From NCBI GenBank assembly GCA_024036415.1, contig JAMWET010001196.1, positions 91,001 to 155,000 of the forward strand: 64,000 nucleotides of DNA. Direction: 5' to 3'. Shown in pieces: positions 47,584 through 58,796 of the stretch. The stretch is from Prochilodus magdalenae (Eukaryota; Chordata; Actinopteri; Characiformes; Prochilodontidae). The position numbers and the translations under genes are program-made. Under the pieces are notes generated by a model that saw only the letters and a list, made by a program, of their open reading frames with translations, ran no database searches and was not told the origin of the DNA. How positions within the stretch are numbered: the stretch's first letter is position 1; each line of letters begins with the position of its first letter.

Positions 47584-47910
47584 GGTTCTGTGTTGTATAC
47601 ACAGTTTCCCGGTAGGTGTAATGGTTGGACACACTTGTTTAAGGTAGAGAGACACAACATGATCCTACTTGATCTAAATATTTATCTATTTGGGAAACAG
47701 ACCTCTCTAGTGACCATTGACCACTGCACTGTTTAGCCACCGAAACAGTGTAAGCTATTTGTGAATGTGCAACATATGCAGGCAATATGGTACCTCTATA
47801 GGTATCAGCACTGGCCCCTGTTCGGGCAGTGTCTGAGCTCATGGTGAGTTTTAGGCTCTAGACTTCCTGTACTAGCTGGAATATTATCCAACAGAACACT
47901 GAGCACGGTT

Positions 47911-47963
47911 GTAAGTCGCTCTGGATAAGAGCGTCTGCTAAATACCTTAAATGTAAATGTAAA
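47911..47963 (+). mobile_element. SINE tail fragment
   Basis: GTAAGTCGCTCTGGATAAGA followed by GCGTCTGCTAAATACC and ATGTAAATGTAAAT: the 3' tail of the SINE family without the tRNA head. Confidence 0.75.
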
Positions 47964-48440
47964 TATCGTTTTAATGTACAACATAGCTTATATATTTAGG
48001 CAGCTGCTTAACTGGCTGCAAGACAGAAAGACCCCGTTCCTGCTATAAAGCTAGTGCTGTGATTAAAGCACAGTATACATTTCAAGCATGTGGCGGACTG
48101 TTCCTTTCCCCTCCAGGTTCCCAATCACTCTTATAGCCCTGCTCGGAACAATTTGTTATTTGTTAGAGAGTCTGTTTTCGTTCAGCCTACAGCAATGTCA
48201 GTACTGAAAAGGCCAACAGCATGGCAAGACTTAACGAATCAACCCCAATTAAGCATTTGAAGACATTTCTGTAGGTGACTGTTTATGACTATTTGTGTCG
48301 GTTTAGTTTCTTGAAATAGTGACTTACTTTCTCAAATTACTCACATATGATCCCCAAATAATGACTAATAATAATAATAATGTTCTTGTTGACTTTAATA
48401 TAGTAAATTAATTGTCAATAAATAATGTTTGGGGGAAATA

Positions 48441-48973
48441 CAGGGGTTGGACAATGAAACTGAAACACCTGTCATTTTAGTGTGGGAGGTCTCATGGCTA
48501 AATTGGACCAGCCTGGTGGCCAATCTTCATTAATTGCACATTGCACCAGTAAGAGCAGAGTGTGAAGGTTCAGTTAGCAGGTAAGAGCACAGTTCTGCTC
48601 ACAATACTGCAATGCACACAGCATTATGGGTGACATACCAGAGTTCAAAAGAGGACAGACTGTTGGTGCACGTCTTGCTGGCGCATCTGTGACCAAGACA
48701 GCAAGTCGTTGTGATGTATCAAGAGCCACGGTATCCAGGGTAATGTCAGCATACCACCAAGAAGGACGAACCTCCACCAGCATCACGTAGTGACCTGGCC
48801 ACTATCCTGCAAGAAGAATGGCTTAAACTCCCTCTGACCACTGTGCAGGACGCAGTATATGTCATTCCCAAGATGAACTGACGCTGTATTGGCCGCAAAA
48901 GGAGGCCCTACACCATACTAATAAATGATTGTGGTCTAAAACCAGGTGTTTCAGTTTCATTGTCCAACCCCTG
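48441..48973 (+). mobile_element. Deleted Tc1-like transposon with TA target site (533 bp)
   Basis: The termini CAGGGGTTGGACAATGAAAC and its complement GTTTCATTGTCCAACCCCTG are perfect inverted repeats flanked by TA on both sides. The inner part continues TGAAACACCTG. On + strand the N-terminal transposase relic is MGDIPEFKRGQTVGARLAGA (starting at 48627), followed by a helix-turn-helix-like CDVSRATVSRVMSAYH. The catalytic part is deleted. Confidence 0.85.
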
Positions 48974-49089
48974 TACGTCATTATTATTATATTTATATAA
49001 TTTATATAAGCCAAAAAATGAAGTCAATATTTTGAAACAGAAATTTCAATACAAAATATGAAAGGATAAAAATACCGCACATATCACAC

Positions 49090-49544
49090 CAGGACTTTAT
49101 ATTAACTCTTTATTCTGACAGCCACACCTAGTGCCTAATGCCTAACATCAATAAATCTTCCATTGATGTCACAAAAGACATTTATACAATTTACATAAAT
49201 CCAGAAACGATTGGTCTAAAAGAGAAAAAAATAAAGCTCAATTGAACCTCTCATTAAATACACCCAACAAAATTAACTAGGCAAATCTGCGTTTGGTGAT
49301 AAAGCCCTCAAAATTTAGTGTCGTAAGGATCTAAAGAAAGGGAACAGAACAGGGCAACGTATCAGAGCAGTTTGTCATGATATTGGTCAAGGCAGGATGC
49401 TTGTAGGCACAAACGAAGGGGGTCTTGCGGAATGCTTGAACCCAGGAGATCCCTGGTAACCTGAGCGCTGGGATGGGGAGGGATGGCGGGTGTGGTCCTG
49501 GACATGGCCGGTGCGCTGGTGCCGGGGCAAGGGGAGGTGGGGCC
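49090..49544 (-). terminator. dap: dap 3' UTR with AATAAA signal
   Basis: Untranslated region after the dap stop codon, read on the minus strand. An AATAAA hexamer on the minus strand lies at 49109-49114 (TTTATT on +), with further AT-rich sequence after it. This suggests cleavage near 49090. Other TTTATT/TTTAAT motifs nearby could act as alternative sites. Confidence 0.55.
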
Positions 49545-49664
49545 TCACTTGCGGGGCTGGTGAATGTGCTGGTTGATGTGGTGAGCCGGGGGTAGCTTCT
49601 GCACCGCTGGCACAGGCTTTGTATGGGCCACCTGAGCGGCAGCAGGGGTGAAGTCCTTATCCCC
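49545..49664 (-). CDS. dap: dap terminal coding exon (death-associated protein 1), partial gene
   Basis: On the minus strand an acceptor TTGTTCTCCTCAG is followed by 40 codons ending in TGA (49545-49547). The peptide starts GDKDFTPAAAQVAHTKPVPA and ends NQHIHQPRK, closely matching the conserved C-terminus of DAP1 (DKDF-P-AAAQVAH ... Q-I-QPRK). DAP1 is a small, proline-rich, cytosolic phosphoprotein that restrains autophagy downstream of mTOR and was first found as a mediator of interferon-gamma-induced death. The segment between the two conserved blocks differs from mammals. The gene runs towards ankrd33b, as DAP does relative to ANKRD33B in mammals. Only the last two coding exons are in the window. 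Confidence 0.87.
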   Translation of the reverse strand, partial: GDKDFTPAAAQVAHTKPVPAVQKLPPAHHINQHIHQPRK

Positions 49665-49778
49665 CTGAGGAGAACAACCACAAGCAGTTTGCGTTAGAGC
49701 GATACATTCAACAGGGAAGAACACTCACAACGACGTACGGCCTAAGATTGCTGGGCCACTCTTATGTACTTTAGGCTA

Positions 49779-50775
49779 ATAGTATGTGGACACACCTCCT
49801 TATGACTGAGTGTAGACATTTCGGCCACACCCTTTGCTAACAATCTCTATGGGCAAACACGGGCAGTAGAATGGGTTGTACCCCGGAGCTGGAAACATGG
49901 CTTTGTCATAGGATGCCACCTTTGCCAGCAGTTGGCAACTTTTCTGTCCTACCAGATCTGCCCCAGTCACCTGGTTCTAGGAGAGCCTAGGAGCACAGTC
50001 AGGCCCAAACTGCCTCTAGAAACATGATCCTCAGCAGAACTGTGCATCAGAAGCTTCGTGAAATTGGTTTCCATGACTGAGCAGCTGCACACAAGCATGA
50101 GATCACTATGCACAATATCAAGTGTTGACTAGAGTCACATAAACACACCACCGGACTCCAAAGCAGTGGAAATCATGCTTCACTATCTGGCAGCCTGATG
50201 GATGAATCAGGATTGGCAGATGCCAGGAGAACTCTACCTGCTGGAATGCACACTGGCAACAGTAGAGTGTGCTACAGGGGAATAATGACCTGGGTTGTTA
50301 TTCAGGCCTCTTAGTTCCAGTGAAGGATGATATCTTAGACATGTACATGCTTCCCAATTTGTGGCACCAGTTTGGGGAAGAACCGCTCCTGATCTAGCAT
50401 GGCTCTGTGCTCAAAGTGAGATCTGTAAAGACAAGGTCTGAGGAGTTAGGTGAGGAGGAACTCCAGTGGTCTGCACAAAGCACTGACCTTAGCCCGGCTG
50501 AACACTTTCTGGATGAGCTGGAATGTCGAGTGTGAGCCAGGCCTTCTTATCCTACATTAGAACCTGACCCCACAAGGGCTCTTACGAACAAATGGGGACT
50601 AATTCCCATATGTACACCTCCAAACCTTCAGGAAAGTCCTCCCAGAAGAACGAAGGTTGTTATAGCCACATAACTTTGGAAGGAGGCTCCTTATTAACGC
50701 CCACGGTTTTGGAAAACAATGTCCAGTAGGCACATAGGGATTGGGTGGTCTGGTGTCCACTGGTCATAATGGTAT
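49779..50775 (+). mobile_element. Decayed Tc1-like transposon, GTATGTGGACAC family
   Basis: The left end AGTATGTGGACACACCTCCT and the right end (complement of TGGTCTGGTGTCCACTGG) are inverted relatives. On the + strand a remnant TDLSPAEHFLDELECRV corresponds to the DLNPIEHxWDEL block of Tc1 transposases holding the last catalytic residue, with Ala for Ile. Stops occur throughout. Confidence 0.72.
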
Positions 50776-52561
50776 ATTTAAATCACAAGACACATTTAAT
50801 CACAAAATTTATGTTTTCTCAAGCCAAGTAAACGATTTCTTTAGGTTTATTTGAAAAATTAATTGTTATTTTGAGACAAAGAGAATTAATCTGAGAACTC
50901 GGAAAATCAAAAGTGCTTTCCTGGGATCTCTGCCATCATGCTTAAACACACGGATTCCCTCACCACGGTTTACTTTCTGTTAAAATCTCAAAAGTTTAAT
51001 GTTCTATAAAATAAACAAGTCAAGATCTCAAGAAAATAAATTCACAGGCAAAAAACAGAGTTTGCAAAATTCCCTGTAGGGTTTCTATAGAAACTCAACA
51101 ATAGCACTCTTTGCAATGCTAACTGGTCGACATGCGTCTCTGGAACATTCGTCCTACACTAGCCAATGCAAACACTAAAGGACATGAATTATCTTATAAG
51201 GCTCACCACATAAGGAGAAAACTGGGTCTGATTTTCTACACAGAGATCTATGAAGCTGCACATGCATGTCCACATTTCCTGTCCAAGGAAACTGACCCGA
51301 ACAAGCCAAACTGATTTACTTGCGTACCTACAGGGTGGAACGCATACCTACAGGGTGAACCTGACCTATTTATACACTGTTGTTTTTTTTAACATGAAGG
51401 GAAATCCCCTATAACAGAGCGGATGCTAATCTCATCTGATGAGCAGCGCAGCAGAAATAGACTCCACCTATATTCACCCAGTCAGAGTAATAAAAGAGGC
51501 TTCTGTAGTGTGGAGATACTACGGTAGACTTACAGACGGCTCATTAGACAGACCATATAAGTTCTCTGAGTAGAGACTAGACTTAGACTAGCTCAGCTGT
51601 CTGTTAGTAATGTATGGTTTCACTAAGCCACTAAACCTGGCCATAGGGCTAAGAAGGTATGGACGCATTTCCAATATCTCGAACACCATGCCAAAGCTTC
51701 TTAACTAGCAACAACAAAAATGGCTCTCAACCAGAGTCAGAGAAAGCCATTACTCACGCGATGCGTGTTACGTTTAGATTAAAGGTCTACTATCCAAAAA
51801 ATAAAAAATAAAAATGAAAAACAGTGGCCAGCTTTCAGGCCAGGACTGGGCCACTTTGTCATTTACATCGCTGCAGTCAGGATTCAGGTTTACTTTCTAA
51901 TGAGGTTTTTTGTGTGGGAGATTCGCTGGTCTTTTATTAGACAAAAGAAATGTGCACTCTCATTTTCCCTATTTTCTCCCACGTGCTGTGCTCTCTTTCC
52001 CTACAGGGGGTTTTGGGAGATCAGGGACCTACTTATTAACCTCCTGGACCCCCTGCAAGTCTTACAAACAAGTGCCTGAAAAAAATACTTATTTTACACT
52101 CAAATATAATTTCACAGAGGGTCACTGCATGTCCTGATTTACACAAAAACAGTGAGAATTTGTCCTTGAGATCCATAACTAACTAGAGCTAGAGCAATTA
52201 TCTGCCTTGGGGTGGCGCTGAAGCAATCTAGTTCACTCAGTTGGTCCTTTATAGTCGTAATTATGCCCGGGATACCTCCAAAAACAACTTTCAATTCTCC
52301 CCAGTTTCCCAAAACCTTGATTAACTGTTACTCACATCTTGATTTTATCTGTTATTTTACATTCTATTTGTCTGTGAAATTATTACATTTGCTGTTGATG
52401 CATTTTCCACCACTGTTTATAGAAATATTAGCTATTTTATGTATGCATTTTTGGTGATAGGCCAGTTTGGCTCAGTCTCACACAGAATTAAGGTAGTGGG
52501 GTCAGTAGTTATTTTGGTAGTCGGGTCAGTTTCTGATGCAAACCTGACGTGTCAGGTAGTG

Positions 52562-52780
52562 GTTGATGTAGCTCAGCGGATAACACCACTGCCCGCCAGA
52601 GAGCCACCACCACATGTGGGAGACTGGGGTTTGAATCCCAGTCTGGGTGACTAGGCTGTGCTACACCAACAAGAGTCCTTGGGCAAGACTCCCAACACTA
52701 CATTGGCCCACCTGTAATATGATTAACCCTGTAAGTCGCTCTGGATAAGAGCGTCAGCTAAATACTGTAAATGTAAATGT
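52562..52780 (+). mobile_element. tRNA-derived SINE, copy 2
   Basis: A box GTAGCTCAGCGG, B box GGTTTGAATCC (one change from consensus), CTGTGCTACACCAACAAGAG body and GTAAGTCGCTCTGGATAAGA tail ending in ATGTAAATGT. Same family as 46698-46912. Confidence 0.85.
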
Positions 52781-53521
52781 TTGGACATTCCTTCAGGTTC
52801 AGACTACGTTTTGGACCTGGCTTAAATCAGGCAATCAAATTCTCGGGATTGGCTCAAAATCTCAGGCCTGAATGACGCTTTACTGAGTTGTGAGGATGAA
52901 GTGAGGCAGTGAAGTGCAATGTTTGGGAATACAAATATTTGGAGTGACTCAGGAAGTGATGCTTCATGAGATAGAAGCGAATGACATTCTGCGAGCGCAT
53001 TCCGATCATGCCTGTGTGCTGTAATTGCAGATCAAGACACTTAACTACAAGTGCAGATTTCGATCTTCTCAAAAGCAAAAGGTGCTGATGGCCCAGGGCA
53101 AGGCCACGGTTCATAACCGCTCCCCAAGCAAGCAAACACACACACTCGCTCACAGGCAAGCACTCTGGTGGAGCCCGATTAGCCTCAGCCTAATTAATAC
53201 CAGTGCTCCGCTGGGCGGGAGTCACAGGTCCTCAGATAAATAAAACATGAAACCTTCCAAAACGCAGCAGGAATGCACAATGCAGTCCGAGTCCTCACAT
53301 ACAGGCGCAGCCCAAAAAGAGACAATCACAGCACGGCCGCTGTACTTCGCTACCTGAGCCTTTCTGAGCATATCATGGATCTCCAGAAAGCTAATGCTGA
53401 TTGGGAACGGTCAGATCAGCCATGTGGTCATCATACAATCATTGTTACTGTATGGCAACACCTTAGCAACCACCTGGAAGCTGCCTGCTGCAAATCTGTC
53501 TGCTTTCTTCAGGAAACGCAG

Positions 53522-54103
53522 TAGTGTCAGCACCACTGGCAGACGGCTGTACAACTCAGGACTACGTGCATGCAGACCGTTGCGATGACTGCCCTTAACA
53601 CCACATCAGCACCACATCAACACCACCAAAGACTGCAGTGGTGTCGTACCAGACTGTCATGAAGCAACTCAGAATGGCAGCGGGTCATCTTCAGTGACGA
53701 GTCCCAATTGTGTCTTGGTGGGGACGACCAGCGAATCCGTGTGTGGAGGCACCGTGGTCAGCACCAAGATGAACGGTTTGTTGTCACATGTCCAGAAGGC
53801 CTGGTGTCCCTCCACCTCCACCCCTACCGCACCATCTGCAGGAACTGTGTGAGGATGTTCAAGCTGCATGGGATGGATTATCACAGGACACCATTAGGAA
53901 CCTCTACAGCTCCATACCGAGACGTCTGGTAGGTTGTCCCTACTGAGAGACAGACTTCTGTATGTGTAGCTCAATAAATATTGATCATATCAGTCTAAAT
54001 TGATCATCAGTTATTGATCCTGGTCACCTATATCTTCCTTCCCAACAGCACCGCACTCCCACACCTCCTTCTGGGTGCAGCTGTTCTTTTGATGATGACT
54101 GTA
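53522..54103 (+). mobile_element. Tc1-like family T relic, copy 4
   Basis: Transposase core on + strand includes LGGDDQRIRVWRHRGQHQDE (about 53711-53770), then HLHPYRTICRNCVRMFKLHG. The right terminus TTCTGGGTGCAGCTGTTCTT with GATGATGA is present; the left is missing. Confidence 0.78.
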
Positions 54104-54829
54104 TGTGTAACATTTCCTTCACATTTATTATGTTGACATTGACGAAGTCGAATGTGCGTTGCTAGGCAGGACCTGCCTTTTAAATAGACTTCCTGTCTGC
54201 TTAATGTGTATACATATTCCTCCTCAGTGAACCACCAGTCCATCTTCTCAAGTCTTTCTTTGCCATCCCACACATTCCTAGAAGCTTATCCCTGTTTTTT
54301 TCTGGTAGTGTGATTAAAAAACTCCCTGACTTGAAAATTCTCAGTCTAATAACTAGTGGCATTTCGAGTCAGCGACTTTCAGGGCCCAGCCCTACTAATA
54401 ATGAAATGTGACTACTGCTTATGACTATACAGGATTTTCACAGCATATTCGCCTTTCTAGCATTTCAACGTCTTTCCTCTGCATTCACCGGGTAATGAAA
54501 AGGAAACAAAGTCTGGCAAGCCATGCATCAGATATTACTGACAATATTAATAACTGAAATAAGTGTAACAAAGTGTGTACCTGCCAAAACAAACACCCTC
54601 ACTCCTCCGCCGCAGGCTCCTGCTGAAGCCTTGTACTACTGATATAAGGACATAAAGCTGTTTGACAGGAATCTGTTGTTCCCCTTGTCCATCTATTAGA
54701 GAAAGCATTTGCCCCAAAAACGAAGGCTACCGAACAGGCAGAGGTGTGATATTGATCGGGCTGCAAGGCAAATGAGGAAATAACGTACCCTCCCTTACAT
54801 CAGCGTACCATCTTATCCTGTACAGTAAA

Positions 54830-55085
54830 ACTTTGTGTTTGAGTTTGTTGAAGGCCCTTTCCTGCTTCAGCATTGACTGTGCCCCTGTGCACAAAGGAAG
54901 CCCCTTATGGACATGATCTGATGAGTTTAAGGTGTGGAAGATCTGCGGGCCAGGCCTTCTCATCTCATCAGTGCTTGACCTTACAAATGATCTTTTGACT
55001 CAATGGGCACAAATGCTTTCAAACGCACTCCCAAATCTGGCGGGAACGTTCCCAGAAAGATGGAGGGTGTTATAGCTACAAAAGA
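54830..55085 (-). mobile_element. Fragment of the GTATGTGGACAC Tc1-like family
   Basis: GGCCAGGCCTTCTCATCTCA, GACCTTACAAATG and GGTGTTATAGCTACAAAAGA match the 3' portion of the element at 49.78-50.78 kb (GCCAGGCCTTCTTATCCTAC, GGTTGTTATAGCCACA). Only one end of the element is represented. The + strand direction of these blocks is the same as in the larger copy, so strand is uncertain. Confidence 0.55.
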
Positions 55086-55186
55086 GGGCCAACTGTATAT
55101 GTGTGGGGGTGTGTGTGTGGGTGTGGGTGTGTATGTGCTATTTTTGCGGCACTGTTAGATACACAACCAATCTTCACCGTCATATA

Positions 55187-55955
55187 TACACTCATCATCA
55201 AAAGATTAGTGTTTGCATTGCAGTCCTTTTGGGAGGGAAGATAAAGGTTAACCAGGAACAACAATTGATGACATATTTAGACTGATATGATCAATATTTA
55301 TTGAGCTACACGTACAGTAGTAGTCTCTCAGTACGTCTACAAGCCTCCATGTTAGTTAAAGCAACCTGTCACGACGTCACAGCAAGGAGCTGTACAGGTT
55401 CCTAACGGTGTCCTGTTATAATCCATCCCATGCAGCTTGAATATCCTCACACAGTTCCTGCAGAAGGTGCGGTAGGGGTGGAGGAGTGACACCAGGTCTT
55501 CTGGACGTGTGACAACAAACCGTTCATCTTGGTGCTGACCACGGTGCCTCCACCCACGGATTCGTTGGTCGTCTCCACCAAGACTAAAGCGGGACTCGTC
55601 ACTGAAGATGACCCACTGCCATTCTGAGTCACTCCATGACAGTCTGGCACGACACCACTGCAGTCTTTGGTGATGTTGACGTGGTGTTCAGGACGTCGTC
55701 GTAACGGTCTGGGTGCATGTACACCTGCATCCGTCTGCCAATGGTGCTGACAGGATAACAGGATGACTCACGGAGGGCATCAGTGCTTGCTGAATGTCCG
55801 CAGTCATGGCTGTTGGTCAGTCAGGTACAGCGATAAGGTCCAGAGAGTGAAACTTGAAACACTGGCTTGTCTCACACTGTCAAACCTATCCACCAAGATT
55901 CACTCCTGTCGGTTGATTCCTTCTGGGTGCAGCTATTTCTTTAATGCTGAGTGTA
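55187..55955 (-). mobile_element. Tc1-like family T relic, copy 5 (most complete)
   Basis: Left end CACTCATCATCAAAAGATTA; right end CTGTCGGTTGATTCCTTCTG with GGTGCAGCTATTTC and a terminal GAGTG. The minus strand includes SDESRFSLGGDDQRI-type blocks (frame-broken) with the first acidic residue region. 769 bp, with internal deletion of the N-terminal half. Confidence 0.78.
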
Positions 55956-56834
55956 CAATTCAAGATCAGCAGTGCAGGCTAGTTAACTAAACCCTTGCAC
56001 ACCACATCTCCAGAAATACTAAATGAGGGTCTTCCCTCAAGCAGAAAACTACTAGAGCTCCATGTGATTTGGCCCTGACACCGAGTATGTGCTTCCAAAG
56101 CCTTCCATGGACTTTCTTTGATCCTTCAAGGGAAGCACAGCCTCCCTTCTCCGTTCTTTCATGTGAGCATCTGGACTCTCCAGAGAGAAGAGGTGAGACA
56201 TAGTACCTACCCTGCCTGCACACATACACACACAGCGCTAAGACATTTACAGAGATTGGCAGAGACCCAGAGGGCACGTCACACAGTATGTGAATTATAC
56301 ATTACGTGCAGTTTGTGAGCATATGTCTGAGGACATTCTGAGGAAAGGTGCAAGGCCTGGTAAAGCTGGAGCACCTGCACATATCAAAGCTATCTAATCA
56401 CATCAGACGTTTGATTATACTGGCGTGCAGAAGATGACTTCTATCAGGCTTTCTCAAATACTGGGCTGCAAGCAATGCGCCCCTTAGTGGTCTTCAACTG
56501 AGGGGAGTGCAGCAGTCCGTAGTGAGCCAGTAAAGCCATTTTGATTTAAAAGTATGTGGAAAATCTATTCACTTAACTACATTTAAAAACAGCAACACAA
56601 TAAAATCTGTAGAAATAAATTTCACTCCCCTGATATTCACCTCAATGTGCCACCATTCTGCTTGATGTCAAGTATAAAATAAGCTTATGCTGGTCTAATC
56701 TCATTGATCCTTACTGATTGCCATCACACTGTAGGCTCCCCAAACACAGCTGTACTAGAATCCGGTGGGTGATGAGTTTGGAAACACTGAGTACCACTGA
56801 TTTACACCAGTGCAAAAAGATAAAAGTGGCCTAC

Positions 56835-56877
56835 CTTAGTAACCACTCCAGAGACCACGACCGTAGGCTTTGGTGGG
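56835..56877 (-). CDS. dap: dap internal coding exon (43 nt)
   Basis: On the minus strand, acceptor TTTCTCTCTTTTCAG is followed by 43 nt and a GTAGGC donor. The first base C finishes a split codon, then the exon reads PPKPTVVVSGVVTK. This corresponds to the DAP1 core PPKPTVFISGV. It joins in frame to GDKDF of the terminal exon 7.2 kb downstream. By alignment with human DAP1, the split first codon corresponds to Ser51, a site known to be phosphorylated by mTOR; only its last base is visible here. Because 43 is not a multiple of three, skipping this exon would shift the frame. Exons 1 and 2 were searched for to the right edge and not found. Confidence 0.85.
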
Positions 56878-56980
56878 CTGAAAAGAGAGAAAGCATTCCA
56901 TATGAAAACACGTATACACAAACACATACATACATAAAGAAATATAAAAACAGAACAAATAAAAATAAATAGATAAATAA

Positions 56981-57095
56981 ATGTGTGTGTGTATGTATGT
57001 GTGTTTATATATGAGTGTGTGTATATGTGTGTGTATTTGTGTGTGTGTGTGTGTGTGTATGTGTGTATGTATATGTTTGTGTGTGTATGTTTATA

Positions 57096-57189
<94 letters not shown>

Positions 57190-57213
57190 CATGTATGTAT
57201 GTGTGTGTTTGTG

Positions 57214-57245
<32 letters not shown>

Positions 57246-57609
57246 TGTATGTATGTGTGTGTATGTACGGACTGGCATGTGTTCTATATGTGTGTATGTG
57301 TATGTATGTACTGTGTGGTATGTATGTATGTATGTATTTGTATGTGTGTGTGTGTGTATGTGTGTATGTATGTATGTATGTGTGTGCATGTATGTATGTA
57401 TGTGTTTATATGTTTGTGTGTGTGTGTATGTGTGTATGTATGTATGTATGTATGTATGTGTGTGTGTGTGTGTGTCTGTGTATGTGTGTGTGTGTGGGTG
57501 TGTGTGTTTGTATGTGTGTGTGTGTGTGTTTGTATGTGGTGTATGTATGTATGTAATGTATGTATGTATCGTATACTGTGTGACTGTTGTGTGTGTATGT
57601 GTGTGTGTA

Positions 57610-57650
<41 letters not shown>

Positions 57651-57670
57651 ATGTATGTGTGTATGTGTGT

Positions 57671-57720
<50 letters not shown>

Positions 57721-57777
57721 ATGTATGTGTGTGTGTGTGTGTGTATGTATGTGTGTGTGTGTGTGTGTGTATATGTA

Positions 57778-57838
<61 letters not shown>

Positions 57839-57895
57839 ATGTATGTATGTCTGTATGTCTGTATGTCTGTATATGTGTATGTATGTAAGTATGTA
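56981..57895. repeat. (TG)n/(TATG)n array, about 915 bp
   Basis: Almost pure TG, TATG and TGTATG repeats broken only by short islands (57263-57285, 57560-57595). All reading frames are open on both strands, producing long Cys/Val/Tyr/Met or Thr/His frames that are not genes. It lies about 100 bp upstream (in gene sense) of the 43-nt dap exon. Confidence 0.95.
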
Positions 57896-57899
57896 TGGA

Positions 57900-58795
57900 C
57901 GAACGAATGAATGTATAATATATACATATATTTTGTTTTTAAGCCTCTTATTCCCCACTTTATTTCTCCTTCCTATTTTGTGTCCATAATCATTCACACA
58001 CTTGGCTCTTCGTTGTGTTTTGAAAGTGAGAAGAAAAAAAACAAAAAACAAACACAGAACTGATCTGCTCTGCCTGCGTATGCCAGAATAAGGAGGCGAC
58101 CTTGCTCTCAGCCCTGGACTATAGTGATGTAGTTTATGAACACAAACCAGTAGTCGCAATCCATCATTCCGCTTCGAGATTTATTACTGGTGACCCTTAC
58201 AACACTAACCGCTGCAGACTGTATGGTCCTCACCAGCAGCAGGTGAAACACACCGGCTTATTTTATATATAAATCACAGTCCGGCCGCACGTCCGCTTAC
58301 ATCTGTCCTATGGTTTCTATAAATGACCGTGGTTATCAGGCTCTCTCTAGTGACTGGATCACCTGTCAGGTACCTAGAGTTTTTTACAGAGCCGGTAAAA
58401 TTCGATTTTAGCTGGAGTCCACCAGCGAGCTGGGAGTCACTAAAGGAGTCTCTGTAACTCGGCTCGTCTGGTGTCACTCAATCATTTTAAAGCTTTAGGC
58501 TCACCTAGACAGCATACAACTGTTTCAGTTGAGTTAATCTTTACCTTTCTCTTATTCTAATAATTCTAGTATTCTTATTTTATTTGATCAGTTATATCAC
58601 TGTCTTAATTTACTAATGTTGTTTACTTCTTTTTATAAATCATATTATTTTATAATTAAATTTAGATGTTCTCCTAATTCTCTGTTTCATCTGTTGGTTT
58701 GGATTTTTTGTCAATTTGTCCTTCTTCTTTAACATATTTATTTTTTAAAGAAGGCAAGATTGTTTGTGTGCAGGGTTCAAATGAACGGATATGTT
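57900..58795. other. Sequence without recognisable features between two arrays
   Basis: AT-rich unique sequence, with no gene, RNA or transposon end seen on either strand. Confidence 0.5.
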
Positions 58796-58796
58796 G

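Larger units (their letters stand above)
49665..56834 (-). other. dap: dap last intron
   Basis: A 7.2-kb intron between the 43-nt exon and the terminal exon. It contains Tc1 relics at 49.78-50.78, 53.52-54.10, 54.83-55.09 and 55.19-55.96 kb and a SINE at 52.56 kb. Nothing recognisable was seen at about 50.8-52.5, 52.8-53.5, 54.1-54.8 and 56.0-56.8 kb. Confidence 0.8.

Noticed and set aside
56981..58159. Several open frames of 170-324 codons on both strands
   Set aside because: All are (TG)n/(TATG)n translations, Cys/Val/Tyr/Met or Thr/His only. Microsatellite artefacts.
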